Shown here piece after piece: positions 54,639-62,991 of a stretch of 64,000 nt of DNA. Every line of letters begins with the position of its first letter. Position 1 is the first letter of the stretch. This DNA comes from Actinokineospora terrae (lineage in GTDB: Bacteria; Actinomycetota; Actinomycetes; Mycobacteriales; Pseudonocardiaceae): the NCBI RefSeq assembly GCF_900111175.1, contig NZ_FOGI01000018.1, positions 1 through 64,000 of the forward strand, given 5' to 3'. The position numbers and the translations under genes were made by a program. The notes under the pieces are model-generated. The model saw only the letters and a program-made list of their open reading frames with translations. It was not told the origin of the DNA and did not search any database.

Positions 54639-54839
54639 TCATTTCTGGCGCGTGGTATCGCCCTTGTTGCCGACGATTGCCCAGCCGGTCATGAGGAGCG
54701 CGATCCCGCCGGTCCAGCTGCGCCAGGTGGGGTCTGCGCCGCCGACGATCGTGAGGATCAGGGAGGTGCAGAGCAGTATGGCGGCGATGATTCCCAGTAC
54801 CCACCCCACCGCGACTCCCGGATCACGCCGTGCACTCAA
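54639..54839 (-). CDS. Small two-helix membrane protein
   Basis: 66 residues, TTG start at 54839 (MSARRDPGVAVGWVLG). Two hydrophobic segments (VAVGWVLGIIAAILLCTSLI and WTGGIALLMTGWAIVG). No ribosome-binding site of note. Function unknown. Confidence 0.5.
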   Translation of the reverse strand: MSARRDPGVAVGWVLGIIAAILLCTSLILTIVGGADPTWRSWTGGIALLMTGWAIVGNKGDTTRQK

Positions 54840-55179
54840 TGGTCGCTGCTTGAAGTAGTCGGAGAACGGGTTGGAAGCACTCGTTCAGGTCCTCGCCCTC
54901 GTCCGCTCCTATCCACCCAGGATTTCACATCGAACCCGGGCGCGAACCGGGCAGTTCTCGTTCCTGCCCTTCGGTTCCGGCTCGGGCAGGTACTCAGTGA
55001 TCACCCGGCAGGTTCTCCGAGTCAGTCCCCTCGATCGTCCGTCCCTGGACGCCGACATCCCCTAGACGCCAGCCAAGCCCTGAAGCGAGAGCAGGCGGCA
55101 TCAGGTACTTCCACCGATGCCGCCGGGCTAACCGAGACGTTCACGCCGACTGGAGGTGGTTCTCCGCGCGGTATCCGCT
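54840..55179. other. 340-bp gap without a supported gene
   Basis: Short open frames exist on both strands; one minus-strand stretch (EYLPEPEPKGRNENCP) has moderate third-position GC but no start or family. Nothing else noted. Confidence 0.4.
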
Positions 55180-55389
55180 CTACCGCGCTCGTCGGTTCCG
55201 GCACGCCCTCCGCCGCGACCAGGCGACGATCGTGACGGCCGCTCCTAGACCCATCAAGGTGTAGGCGATGATCCTCACCGGGGTACCGGATTGCGGATAC
55301 ACCGCCAGCAGAACGAAGACGGCCGCGTAGATGACGGCGATCGCAACAGCGAGGACGACCACGCGTCGAGTGCGGCTAGTGGGGGTCAC
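55180..55389 (-). CDS. Small two-helix membrane protein, translationally coupled
   Basis: 69 residues from GTG 55389, overlapping the upstream stop by GTGA, with AAGGAG about 12 bp before. Two membrane helices (VVVLAVAIAVIYAAVFVLLA and IIAYTLMGLGAAVTIVAW) and a basic tail (RRRACRNRR). Function unknown. Confidence 0.65.
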   Translation of the reverse strand: MTPTSRTRRVVVLAVAIAVIYAAVFVLLAVYPQSGTPVRIIAYTLMGLGAAVTIVAWSRRRACRNRRAR

Positions 55390-55532
55390 GGTGTTCGGAA
55401 CTCCTTGTCAGCATCGGCGATGGCGTTGATCCCAGCCCGGAACGACGCCAACGCGATGCCGCACCCCAGCCCCAATGTCCGAGCACAGGTGGCGACACCT
55501 CCCGCCGCCGCGACAGCAGCTCCTGCGGCCAC
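55386..55532 (-). CDS. Small hydrophobic protein upstream of the coupled membrane protein (possibly truncated)
   Basis: About 48 residues from GTG 55532 (AAGAAVAAAGGVATCARTLG). The frame has strong third-position GC, is open further upstream (VLKGIGQLFV) to the IS630 remnant, and ends GTGA-coupled to the next gene. The start is therefore uncertain and the 5' end may have been cut by the insertion. One membrane-type helix pair. Function unknown. Confidence 0.45.
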   Translation of the reverse strand: MAAGAAVAAAGGVATCARTLGLGCGIALASFRAGINAIADADKEFRTP

Positions 55533-55551
55533 GAACAGCTGCCCGATGCCT

Positions 55552-55835
55552 TTAAGAACGCTGTCGCCACGCGTAGTCCGTCTCGCCGAAGCTGCGCCGT
55601 ACGCCTTTCCGTCTACGGTGGACGATCATGCGGTAGATGAGGCGAGATCGCTGCCCGGGCTTGACGCACACCAGACCGGCGATCGAGATCCGCCCGGATC
55701 CAGATCCACGCATCGCGCTGCGCCGCTGCGGACAGACCGCCACCATCCGGGTATCTCACCCCTCCGGCCTACAAACCCGTCAAACGCCGACACGCCGTCC
55801 TGACATCGATCAACCCAGCCATTCAAGATCTGCAG
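55552..55835 (-). mobile_element. IS630-family transposase remnant A, with outer end
   Basis: The minus-strand frame reads GSGSGRISIAGLVCVKPGQR then SRLIYRMIVHRRRKGVRRSF, the region before the second catalytic Asp of IS630/DDE_3 transposases, and stops at 55552. The N-terminal half is missing. A 19-bp sequence at 55817-55835 is shared with 56760-56778 and fits the inverted end of the element. Not functional. Confidence 0.75.
55817..55835. repeat. Shared 19-bp IS630 end, copy A
   Basis: AGCCATTCAAGATCTGCAG, identical to 56760-56778. Both copies point outward to the right from transposase remnants of opposite strand, as left and right ends of one element type would. Confidence 0.75.
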
Positions 55836-55841
55836 CCGGCG

Positions 55842-56597
55842 TCAGATCGCGTTCTTCGAGCCTCCCATCGTGTCGAGGTCGCGGACGGCGAAGCTGTGGT
55901 GTGCCCACTCCTCGTTGAGGATGACCCGCAGGCACGCGGAGGCGGCACGAGGGGCAGGCGAAGGCCAGCCGGACGGCACCTCCGGCTCGCGGACCCGGTC
56001 CAGGTCCTCCTGGGTGGCGGTGGCGAGGAACTCCCGCACCTCGGCCACACGGCCTGCCCGGACCGCCGCCACGTCGGCGAGGCTCGGCTCGGCAGCCAGG
56101 TCCATGCCGAGGTCCGCGCCGTTGGTGATGAACGCCGCAGGCAGCCCGAGCGGGTGGTACGGCCGGTCCCGCCCCAGCACCGCCTGGCCGAACCACAGGT
56201 CGGTGACCATCACCAGGTGCCGCAGCGTCTGCACGAACGACCACTCCCCGTCCACCGACCGGTGAACGTCCTGCTCCGGCATCGATCCCACCCGCGCCAT
56301 CGTCGGCGCCCAGAACGCCTCGACCGTCTCCCACGCGATCCGCATACCATCCGGTGTGGACGGACGCAGTCGCGTGCGCTCCGGGTGCAGGCGGTCCAGC
56401 TCGGCCTCGACCAGCGGTGCGACCTCGACGCCGTTGACCCGCAGCCCGTCGATCACCCCGTCGAGGTCGGCGCCGTTGAGCAGGGCACCGCGGATCCGGA
56501 CACCGCTCAGATCCACCTCGCGAAACACGCTGCCCGCGAAGTTCGTCTCGATGAACTCGGTGCCGCTCAGGTCATCCGGTCCGCTATAGGTTGCCAT
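55842..56597 (-). CDS. DinB-like protein with N-terminal pentapeptide-type repeats
   Basis: 251 residues from ATG 56597. Residues 9-55 show pentapeptide-like A/D-L/F repeats (DLSGTEFIETNFAGSVFREV, VDLSGVRIRGALLNGADLDG). The DinB four-helix bundle follows (MRIAWETVEAFWAPTMARV, GEWSFVQTLRHLVMVTDLWF, and a late EEWAHHSFAVRDLD), with conserved His residues as the likely metal site. DinB proteins are mostly thiol-dependent metal enzymes of uncertain substrate. The gene sits exactly between two IS630 remnants. Confidence 0.85.
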   Translation of the reverse strand: MATYSGPDDLSGTEFIETNFAGSVFREVDLSGVRIRGALLNGADLDGVIDGLRVNGVEVAPLVEAELDRLHPERTRLRPSTPDGMRIAWETVEAFWAPTMARVGSMPEQDVHRSVDGEWSFVQTLRHLVMVTDLWFGQAVLGRDRPYHPLGLPAAFITNGADLGMDLAAEPSLADVAAVRAGRVAEVREFLATATQEDLDRVREPEVPSGWPSPAPRAASACLRVILNEEWAHHSFAVRDLDTMGGSKNAI

Positions 56598-56674
56598 CGC
56601 CGGATCCTAGGGCACGTCCTACAGATCTTGCCGGCCGTCCTCGGCATCGGACAGCTCCAGGCGATCACCAACAG

Positions 56675-56761
56675 CGCCTCAAGCGCACCCAGTACCGACC
56701 CGACCTGATTGACGGAATCCTCGCCCACACCGAGCTAACCCTCGAACCCGGCTCAACCTAG
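56675..56761 (+). mobile_element. IS630-family transposase remnant B (C-terminus)
   Basis: The plus-strand frame reads RLKRTQYRPDLIDGILAHTE and ends LTLEPGST at 56761, the typical C-terminus of IS630 transposases. The N-terminal and catalytic parts are gone. The 19-bp end at 56760-56778 overlaps the stop. Confidence 0.75.
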
Positions 56762-56778
56762 CCATTCAAGATCTGCAG
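56760..56778. repeat. Shared 19-bp IS630 end, copy B
   Basis: Identical to 55817-55835 (AGCCATTCAAGATCTGCAG) and at the 3' end of remnant B, as expected for the right inverted end. Confidence 0.75.
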
Positions 56779-57014
56779 GTGCGCCGGTTTCGCCATCCGC
56801 ACGACCCCACACCCCCGCGAAACCCTTGGTAGCAAGACGATCAACGGTGCACCCACCCCCGGCGGGTCGTTGCTCTCCGGGAGGTCGAAGTTCGCCCGCG
56901 CTCGTGCCCCACCACTGCCTCGGTCCAGCCGTACCACGGCTGTACACCTCGGCGGCCCCTGTCAGTAGGCCAGGTTGCGCCAGCCCGGCCCGCGCGGGCG
57001 GAAAGCCGCGAGGC
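56779..57014. other. Intergenic, nothing recognised
   Basis: These 236 bp before the LRR gene stop hold no supported gene, operator or hairpin that I can see. Confidence 0.4.
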
Positions 57015-59093
57015 CTACGTGTGCAGGTGGCGGATGAACTCGCGGGCCCGCTCGATCCCCATCCGGTGGTTGGTCAGGCGCTGAGCGCGCGGGTCGGTCT
57101 CGGGGACCTTCGTCTCCCACTCCGCGTCGTCGTTCAGCTCTTCCAGGTCGAGGTGGACGAGGTAGGCCAAGAGCTCGGGTCGAGTGGTGGGATCCGCGGT
57201 GAGCCGCTCGCGGATGGCTGTTGTGAAGCCGCTGCGGTAGCGGGCGCCGTGGTATTCGTCGACGATGCCGAGGAAGATCGTGTCGAGGCTGGGGAACGCC
57301 GAGCGCTCGATGACCTCTGGGGGTAAGGGGGTGTGGCGTGCGCTCCGGTTCGAGCAGTCCTGTTCCAGGTCGAGTTCGAGCAGCGACCGCGCGGCCCCGG
57401 AGACGGCGAGCGCCCTCAGCCCGTCGTCGTCGATGGCCGTGTCGTGCAGGGACAGCTCCCACAGTTGGGGCAGCAGTGGCCACTGGGCGAGCGCCGCACC
57501 GGACCCCACGCTGTTGTAGTCCAATAGGACGCTGCGGAGTTCAGGGGCTTCGGCGGTCAGTACGAGGGCGCTGATCTCTTCTCCGTCGAAGCCGGTCCCG
57601 GTGAGGTCGAGGGTGCGCAGCGTGCGCCAGACCGGAGCGTCACGCAGGGCGGCAGGCCATCCGCTGCACAGGTTACCTGTGATGTTGAGTGTGGTGAGGG
57701 CCGGTAACGTGGTGGAGGTCAACAGCGCCGTGATCCCCTCCACGCCCAGTCCGCACAACGAGACCTTCACCGTGGTCAGGTTCCGGGTGTTGCGGGAGTT
57801 CGCCCAGGCGCTCACGCCCTTGTCACCGATTGGCTGCACGGCGTTGCCGTAGTAGCTCCCGACCACGCCGCGTCCACTGAGGTCGAGGTGCTCCAGGACC
57901 GGCAGGTCGACCTCGGTCGCCAGCAGCGCGGCCCCCAGCGCGTCGAGGTTGTTGCGGCTCAGGTCGAGGTGGCGGAGCCTGGGGAACGCACCCGCGGCGG
58001 CGAACGCGGCGGCGGTCCGGTCCGTGGCCACGAGGTCGGCCAGCGTCAGGCTCTCCACCCGCTGGTGATCGAGCGACCCGACCACCAGCGCGATGGTCGG
58101 GTCGTGGATGGGCAGCAGTTCGAGGGTCAACGCGGTCATCCTGCCGAGGACGCCACAGGCGACGATGGCCTCGACCCCGCGGGCGCCGAGGCCCACGCGG
58201 CCGAGTACGAGTTCGACACCGCGCACGACGAGCTCACGCAGACCGGACAGGTCGGCGGCGGCGAAGAACGCCGCGCAGGCGTCGTCGTCCTGCTCGATGA
58301 CGTTGCCCGCGAACGGCTCCCACAAGGGCGACTCGCCGTTCCACCCGCAGCGGGACCCGATCCCGAGCCGCTCGAGCTGGGCGAGTTCCGGGCGGGCGGC
58401 CAACCCCCGGGCCTCGTCGAGGTCGCGCACCAGGACGTCGGCGGACCGCAGATCGGGCACGAGCCCCGACCGCAGCAGGTACGCCAGGTCGGCCCCGGAC
58501 ACAGCCACGTGCCGCAACCGCCACGGTCGGCCGGCGGGCGGTCGGAACGTGGGCAGGCCGGAGTGCAGGAGCGAGTCGCCGAGGTCGAGCAGGCTCAACG
58601 ACTCGAGCCGGGTGGCCGCCTCGTGGTCGGCGAACCGGGCGACCTGCTCGTCGTCGTGTTCGCTGAGGAACTCGACGCCGACGGCGCGCAGGTCCGGCCA
58701 GTGCGCCAAGGAGTCGGTGATGGCGGCCAGCGAACTCCTGCGCGTGGGGGACCACCCGGCCACGACGGAGGTCACCTGGCGCACTTCCGGCTGCGCGCGC
58801 GGGTCCGGGAAAGGCGGGTCGAGCATCTGGCACCGTTGCGTACGGATGTCCAGTGAGCGAACAAGCGGCCAAGTCGCCTTGGAGTGCCCTAATGTGGCCA
58901 TCGCGTACCACGACCACGGAGCCTCGCGCACCGAATCCGGCCACGCGGCAAGACCCTGGTCACACCTGGCGATCAGTTCCGGCGCGTTGCCCGCACGATC
59001 CACCGCGGCACAGAGCGCCCGAAACGCGATCTTGCTGGGCGGCCCGGCGAGAATCCGATCGATACCGTAATCGTCCACGGGAGCAGTGTACAT
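57015..59093 (-). CDS. Leucine-rich-repeat protein
   Basis: 692 residues from ATG 59093. Leu-rich repeats of variable length run from about 100 to 600: LRHLDLSRNNLDALGAALL, LEHLDLSGRG, LTTLNITGNL, LRTLDLTGTGFD and others of the ribonuclease-inhibitor kind. The N-terminal 90 residues (IAFRALCAAVDRAGNAPELI) and the C-terminal 100 (acidic, helical) are unique. There is no signal peptide, so it is cytosolic and probably binds another protein. Bacterial LRR proteins of this size are unusual outside a few groups. Partner unknown. Confidence 0.85.
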   Translation of the reverse strand: MYTAPVDDYGIDRILAGPPSKIAFRALCAAVDRAGNAPELIARCDQGLAAWPDSVREAPWSWYAMATLGHSKATWPLVRSLDIRTQRCQMLDPPFPDPRAQPEVRQVTSVVAGWSPTRRSSLAAITDSLAHWPDLRAVGVEFLSEHDDEQVARFADHEAATRLESLSLLDLGDSLLHSGLPTFRPPAGRPWRLRHVAVSGADLAYLLRSGLVPDLRSADVLVRDLDEARGLAARPELAQLERLGIGSRCGWNGESPLWEPFAGNVIEQDDDACAAFFAAADLSGLRELVVRGVELVLGRVGLGARGVEAIVACGVLGRMTALTLELLPIHDPTIALVVGSLDHQRVESLTLADLVATDRTAAAFAAAGAFPRLRHLDLSRNNLDALGAALLATEVDLPVLEHLDLSGRGVVGSYYGNAVQPIGDKGVSAWANSRNTRNLTTVKVSLCGLGVEGITALLTSTTLPALTTLNITGNLCSGWPAALRDAPVWRTLRTLDLTGTGFDGEEISALVLTAEAPELRSVLLDYNSVGSGAALAQWPLLPQLWELSLHDTAIDDDGLRALAVSGAARSLLELDLEQDCSNRSARHTPLPPEVIERSAFPSLDTIFLGIVDEYHGARYRSGFTTAIRERLTADPTTRPELLAYLVHLDLEELNDDAEWETKVPETDPRAQRLTNHRMGIERAREFIRHLHT

Positions 59094-59221
59094 CGCGTGT
59101 CCACTGTGGACCATTGGTCATCCACTCAGGACTCTCTGTCGCCGAGCGGGTGCCCGCACAGGCTGGCGTCCATGACCATGCCGGACTCGGTCGAGGCGTC
59201 GTGGAGCCTTCGAGAGGTCGC

Positions 59222-59605
59222 TCAGCCTTGGTGTTCGCAGTACTCCGGAGCCGTGGAGTTGAGTGCCGCGATGGCGCGCAGGAACCGGTCGACGAGAGTT
59301 GGACCGAGCATGGCCATGGCCTCGGCGATGTCCACGAAGGCGAACTCGCTGATCTCCGGGTCTGTGATCCGGAGCTTGAGCACGTCCGCTGCTGACAGTT
59401 GACCGGCATCGAACACGAAGGCCAGCAGGTCGTCCCACGGACCATCCGGAGGAACCCAGTCGAGCGCGCGCATCCGACCTGCGGTCACCTTGAGCCCGAG
59501 TTCCTCGCGCAGCTCACGCTCCGCCGCTCTCCGAGGGGCCTCATTGCTTTCGACCATCCCGCCCGGCAGGTTCCACCCGTCCTTGCAAGTCGAGTTGACC
59601 AACAA
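59222..59605 (-). pseudogene. NUDIX hydrolase, N-terminus missing
   Basis: The frame contains a complete Nudix box: GGMVESNEAPRRAAERELRE followed by ELG, and a normal C-terminal part (EISEFAFVDIAEAMAMLGP). But it begins only 14 residues ahead of the box (LVNSTCKDGWNLPGG), where the family has about 30-40 more residues including two strands. The upstream frame becomes a regulator fragment, so the N-terminus was deleted. A short protein could still be made, though probably not folded properly. Confidence 0.75.
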
Positions 59606-59609
59606 GATA

Positions 59610-59948
59610 GAGGGCGATCTCGCGGGCGTGTCCAGTGGGATAGGCGGCGATCGCTGCTGCCAGCAGGGGTTTGGCCCGCTCGGGTTCGCCCAGTTCGATC
59701 AGGCACCGACCGGCCATGACATCGATTTCGTGGCGGTTGAGCCAGTAGACCCATTCCCGTTCCGCTATCCCCGGAGCATGCTGCTCGTAGAGTTCATCGA
59801 CGGTGTCGAGCGCGCGCCGGGTGCCGTCGCGGTCCTGGCACCGGGCGGCGGCCATGGCGACGCGTTCGTGCAGCAGTGCCCGCACCACAGGTGTCGCGTG
59901 CCTGGCACCCTTGGCCGCCGACCGGGCGAGCACGGTGAGATGACCGCG
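59610..59948 (-). pseudogene. Fragment of an XRE-type regulator with TPR-like C-terminus
   Basis: The minus-strand frame reads ARSAAKGARHATPVVRALLH then ERVAMAAARCQDRDGTRRAL and GRCLIELGEPERAKPLLAAA, a TPR-like C-terminal region as in actinobacterial helix-turn-helix regulators. No DNA-binding domain is present. The left end joins the NUDIX remnant and the right end joins the glycosyltransferase remnant, both at abrupt frame changes. Confidence 0.6.
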
Positions 59949-60640
59949 ACTGCCGCGGAACCCACCAACTCTGCCAGTTCGCGGTGGTCGAGGTACTCGA
60001 TGTCCCCGCCGATCAGGGGCACGACCCGGTCACGGAAGTAGCGGGTGTCGGGGACGGGACCGGCCAGCCGCAGCCCGGTGCCCGCCCGGCGGGCGGCGTG
60101 GATGGCGTCCTCGACGCCCTTCTGCGGCACGGGGCGACCGGTCCAGACCGGCACGCCGCCGCCGGGGCCGGGAGACCACCGGTCCAGGTCGACCCCGTTG
60201 GGGATCACCGTGGCCGCCGGGACGCACGAGCGCCGCCGGTCGGCGGTGTGGGCGCTGACGGCGGGGACTCGCCCGAGGAGCCGAGGGAGATGGCCGACTC
60301 CAGCCACGGCGTCGGCGGGGTGTGCAAGGTGGTCAGCATCGGGACGGACAGGGCGGCGGCCATGGCGACGGGGAGGTGGTGCAGCGAGTTGTTGTGGACC
60401 ACGTCGTAGTCGGGGTCGACGGCCAGTGCCAGCATCAATCGCAGGTAGGCGTGGTGTGAGGACGTGGACGCCGTGCGCGGGGTCGGAACCCGGCCCGCCG
60501 AAGACGTCCACCGCGTGTCCGCGCACCCGCAGGTGGTGCGCGAGTTGCCAGGTGTGCGCCTCCAGCCTGCCGGGAAACGGCCGGCGGATCGGGCAACTGG
60601 CCGACGCGATGAGGGCGACCCGCAGCGGACCCGTCCGCGA
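59945..60640 (-). pseudogene. Glycosyltransferase (GT4-like), frameshifted and truncated
   Basis: Reading alternates between two frames. Frame A begins LRVALIASASCPIRRPFPGR (near 60625); then after a shift near 60455, frame B reads HAYLRLMLALAVDPDYDVVH, NNSLHHLPVAMAAALSVPML, TTLHTPPTPWLESAI; after a second shift near 60280, frame A resumes with VPAVSAHTADRR, VIPNGVDLDRWSPGPGG and VPQKGVEDAIHAARR. Homology stops near 59945 (ELAELVGSAAVAVISPC), before the C-terminal nucleotide-binding motif. Two frameshifts and a lost 3' end make it non-functional. Confidence 0.8.
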
Positions 60641-60949
60641 GCGGCTCGGACTCGCGCGGAGGACTGGGTACAAGGGGTCCGTGCGGCGGTGTGCCGTGGT
60701 GATCCGGCTGTGCCCACCCGGACGAGGAGCCAACACACGCGGGTACCCGCGGCACCGTGCTTCAACCCGGTACCGGTCGGTTGCAGGCGAGGACGGCATG
60801 TCTCAACTGTCCGGTGTGGTGTCGCGCCTACTCAAAGTGGAGAAGTCGCGGACGGGCGCGTACGCATCCACGCCGCGGCGCACGATCGGTTGGACTCGAG
60901 GAGGTAGGAGTCAACACGAGGAGACCATCCTGGGAGCATGGGCGCCGTC

Positions 60950-60955
60950 TAGGCT
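60950..60955 (+). promoter_or_regulatory. Probable -10 box of the GAF-SpoIIE gene (leaderless)
   Basis: TAGGCT ends 6 bp before GTG 60962, the same sequence as in front of the LysR gene, with no ribosome-binding site between. Transcription would begin at or next to the start codon. Confidence 0.5.
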
Positions 60956-60961
60956 GCTCGC

Positions 60962-62221
60962 GTGGACGCGCGGAGAGGTTCCTGGCACGAGGTGCTGAGC
61001 CATGTCATCGACGCCGCGCACCGGGCCACGGCGACCGATCTGGTCGACGTCGTGTCCGAGGCTTGCGCGCGGATCGGGATGCAGGCGCGGCTGTACCTCG
61101 TCGACATGGCTCAGCGGGAGCTGCACCCGCTCCCGCCTCGCGGCGAACCGGCCGGAAGAACACTGGGCGTGGACGACACGGCAGGGGGCCGCGCGTTCCG
61201 ACTCAGTGAGATCACCGTGAGCGAGGCAGGAGAACGGTCCGTGCTGTGGGTCCCGATCGTCAACGGGACCGAACGGCTCGGCGTGCTCGCCCTGCGCCTG
61301 CCCCGGGACACGGACCCGGACGACGTGGTCGTGCGGGAGCGGTGCTGGACGGTGGCGGGGCTGGTCGGACACCTCGCGGTGTCCAAGCGGGCCTACAGCG
61401 ACCTGCTGCACACCGTCCGCCGACCGCGGCCGCTGTCGGTCGCCAGTGAGCTGCTGTGGCAGCTGCTCCCACCGCAGACCTTCGCGTGCCGCGACCTGGT
61501 CGTCTCCGCGACGATGGAGCCCTACGACCGAGTGGGCGGGGACGGCTTCGACTACGCGGTCGACGACGACCGGGCCTACTTCGCCGTCCTCGACGCCACG
61601 GGGCACGACCTGGCCGCTGGGCTGATCACCACCATGGTGCTGGCGGCCACCCGCAACGCCCGCAGGCAGGGCGGCGACCTGCCCGCCATGGCCGCCGCGG
61701 CCGATGAAGTGCTCGCCGGTCACCCCACCCAGGGGGTGTGCACGGCGGTGCTCGCCGATCTTGACCTCGCCACCGGCGAGTTGCGCTACCTGCTCGCGGG
61801 CCACCCGCCACCGGTACTCCTGCGCGGCGGCCGCCTGGTCGGACCGCTGAGCACCCGACCGCGCGTCCCACTGGGGATGAACGGGCTCCACGAGCCCACG
61901 AGAGCCTCAGGGGTGGGTGTCGAGCAACTGCGCCAAGGCGACCGACTGCTGCTCTACACCGACGGCATCACCGAGGCCCGCGACCCCGATGGCGCCTTCT
62001 TCGGTGTTGACCGCCTCGTCGCCCTCACCGAACACCACGAGGCAGCAGGCCTGCCCGCACCCGAGACGTTGCGTCGCGTCACCCGCGCGGTCCTCGACCA
62101 CCAGAACGGCGTCCTCCAGGACGACGCAACACTCGTGCTCGTGGAGTGGTCGCCCGCCGCGAGCGACAAGCTGCTGCCCCGGTTGCGACCTCGACCCGGT
62201 GCCCCCTGGCCCGCCGACTAG
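60962..62221 (+). CDS. GAF-SpoIIE (PP2C) serine phosphatase
   Basis: 419 residues from GTG 60962. A GAF-like domain covers about 1-150 (ITVSEAGERSVLWVPIVNG). The SpoIIE/PP2C domain follows with metal-binding Asp in VGGDGFDYAVDD, VLDATGHDLAAGL, and the closing LLLYTDGITEARD and QDDATLVLVEW. Such proteins (RsbU/RsbP type) dephosphorylate a STAS antagonist and thereby free a sigma factor. No STAS gene is adjacent; the STAS protein at 24759 lacks the Ser, so the target is elsewhere. A distal signal acts on the GAF domain. Confidence 0.92.
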   Translation: MDARRGSWHEVLSHVIDAAHRATATDLVDVVSEACARIGMQARLYLVDMAQRELHPLPPRGEPAGRTLGVDDTAGGRAFRLSEITVSEAGERSVLWVPIVNGTERLGVLALRLPRDTDPDDVVVRERCWTVAGLVGHLAVSKRAYSDLLHTVRRPRPLSVASELLWQLLPPQTFACRDLVVSATMEPYDRVGGDGFDYAVDDDRAYFAVLDATGHDLAAGLITTMVLAATRNARRQGGDLPAMAAAADEVLAGHPTQGVCTAVLADLDLATGELRYLLAGHPPPVLLRGGRLVGPLSTRPRVPLGMNGLHEPTRASGVGVEQLRQGDRLLLYTDGITEARDPDGAFFGVDRLVALTEHHEAAGLPAPETLRRVTRAVLDHQNGVLQDDATLVLVEWSPAASDKLLPRLRPRPGAPWPAD

Positions 62222-62478
62222 GCCCTGTTCCGGCAAGGGCGTAGCGCTGCCTCACCGAAGTACGTGGGAGCGGCGGCCCAGGGGCTTGACGCCGTGGCTC
62301 GCCTCACGCACGCACCCTCGAGTCCAACTGGACCGGTGCGGCGGACGCGGGGATCCACGGCCTCGAACTCCGGACGTCCGCTCACGGGTCACCGCGGCCG
62401 GGGAGCACACCCAGCACGACATCGTCGCAGGTGGGGACACCTCGACCTGACGTACGACAAAATCTGTCCCCGCTGGAG

Positions 62479-62508
62479 TAGACAATCCCCCACGGCTGTG
62501 CATAGGAT
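62479..62508 (+). promoter_or_regulatory. Promoter of the candidate ncRNA
   Basis: TAGACA (62479-62484), an 18-bp spacer and TAGGAT (62503-62508) form a good sigma-70-type promoter, better than most in the window. Transcription would start near 62515. No start codon with ribosome-binding site follows. Confidence 0.55.
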
Positions 62509-62514
62509 GGCTCC

Positions 62515-62973
62515 AGCCACAGAAGAGGAAAAGTCCCATAGGCGTGGGAGATGACGAACTACCCACGGCTAGGTCGCAGTCGTGAGGCACGAGCGATCAG
62601 GCACGTCGGAGCCGAGCCGTGGAAGGGGCTCCGGGTGGTGATCGCAGTTGGTCGGCGAGGGGTATTTGAACGCAGATGAGAGCCTTCGCCGACCGAGCAA
62701 GCGCAAGCAAGTCAAGGGTCCGGTGAACAAGGTAGGAATCAGAGGAGAAGGGAAGGGTTGCGCGCCATCGGATTTCCCGCCGAGGAGTGAAGCACTCAAG
62801 GTGAGTACCGCACTCGAGTCAGATGGGGTGGTGGTTTCCGGTTACGTACAAACGATTCTCGTGTTGTCCGCAGCTTGCGCGGGTGACGCGTACCTGACCG
62901 GTCGTTTTCCGACCGGTCGATCGAAGTCAACCCATAACCCTTGGGGCCCGGTGCCGTTGCGGCACCGGGCCCC
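62515..62973 (+). ncRNA. Candidate structured non-coding RNA of about 460 nt
   Basis: Between a clear promoter and a strong terminator lies a region without a convincing ORF (frames crossing it have poor third-position GC and no start). Several stems are visible: CACGGCT/AGTCGTG (62564-62570 with 62578-62584, one G-U), GCGATCA/TGATCGC (62593-62599 with 62639-62645) enclosing CGGAGCC/GGCTCCG (62607-62613 with 62627-62633), GGTCGGCGA/TCGCCGACC (62650-62658 with 62696-62704), GACCGGTCG/CGACCGGTC (62896-62904 with 62910-62918). A purine-rich stretch (AATCAGAGGAGAAGGGAAGG) lies in the middle. I do not recognise it as RNase P, tmRNA, SRP, 6C or a known riboswitch. It could act in trans, or be the leader of the MerR gene. 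Confidence 0.5.
62943..62973 (+). terminator. Strong hairpin ending the candidate ncRNA
   Basis: GGGGCCCGGTGCCG (62943-62956) pairs perfectly with CGGCACCGGGCCCC (62960-62973) around a TTG loop: a 14-bp stem. It sits 18 bp before the MerR-like start, so it could also act as an attenuator of that gene. Confidence 0.75.
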
Positions 62974-62991
62974 TCGTGATGCGGAGGTGCA

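Noticed and set aside
62515..62973. Group II intron or known riboswitch as identity of the structured RNA
   Set aside because: No domain V-like hairpin, GTGYG start or recognisable aptamer core (TPP, cobalamin, c-di-AMP, glycine) could be found.
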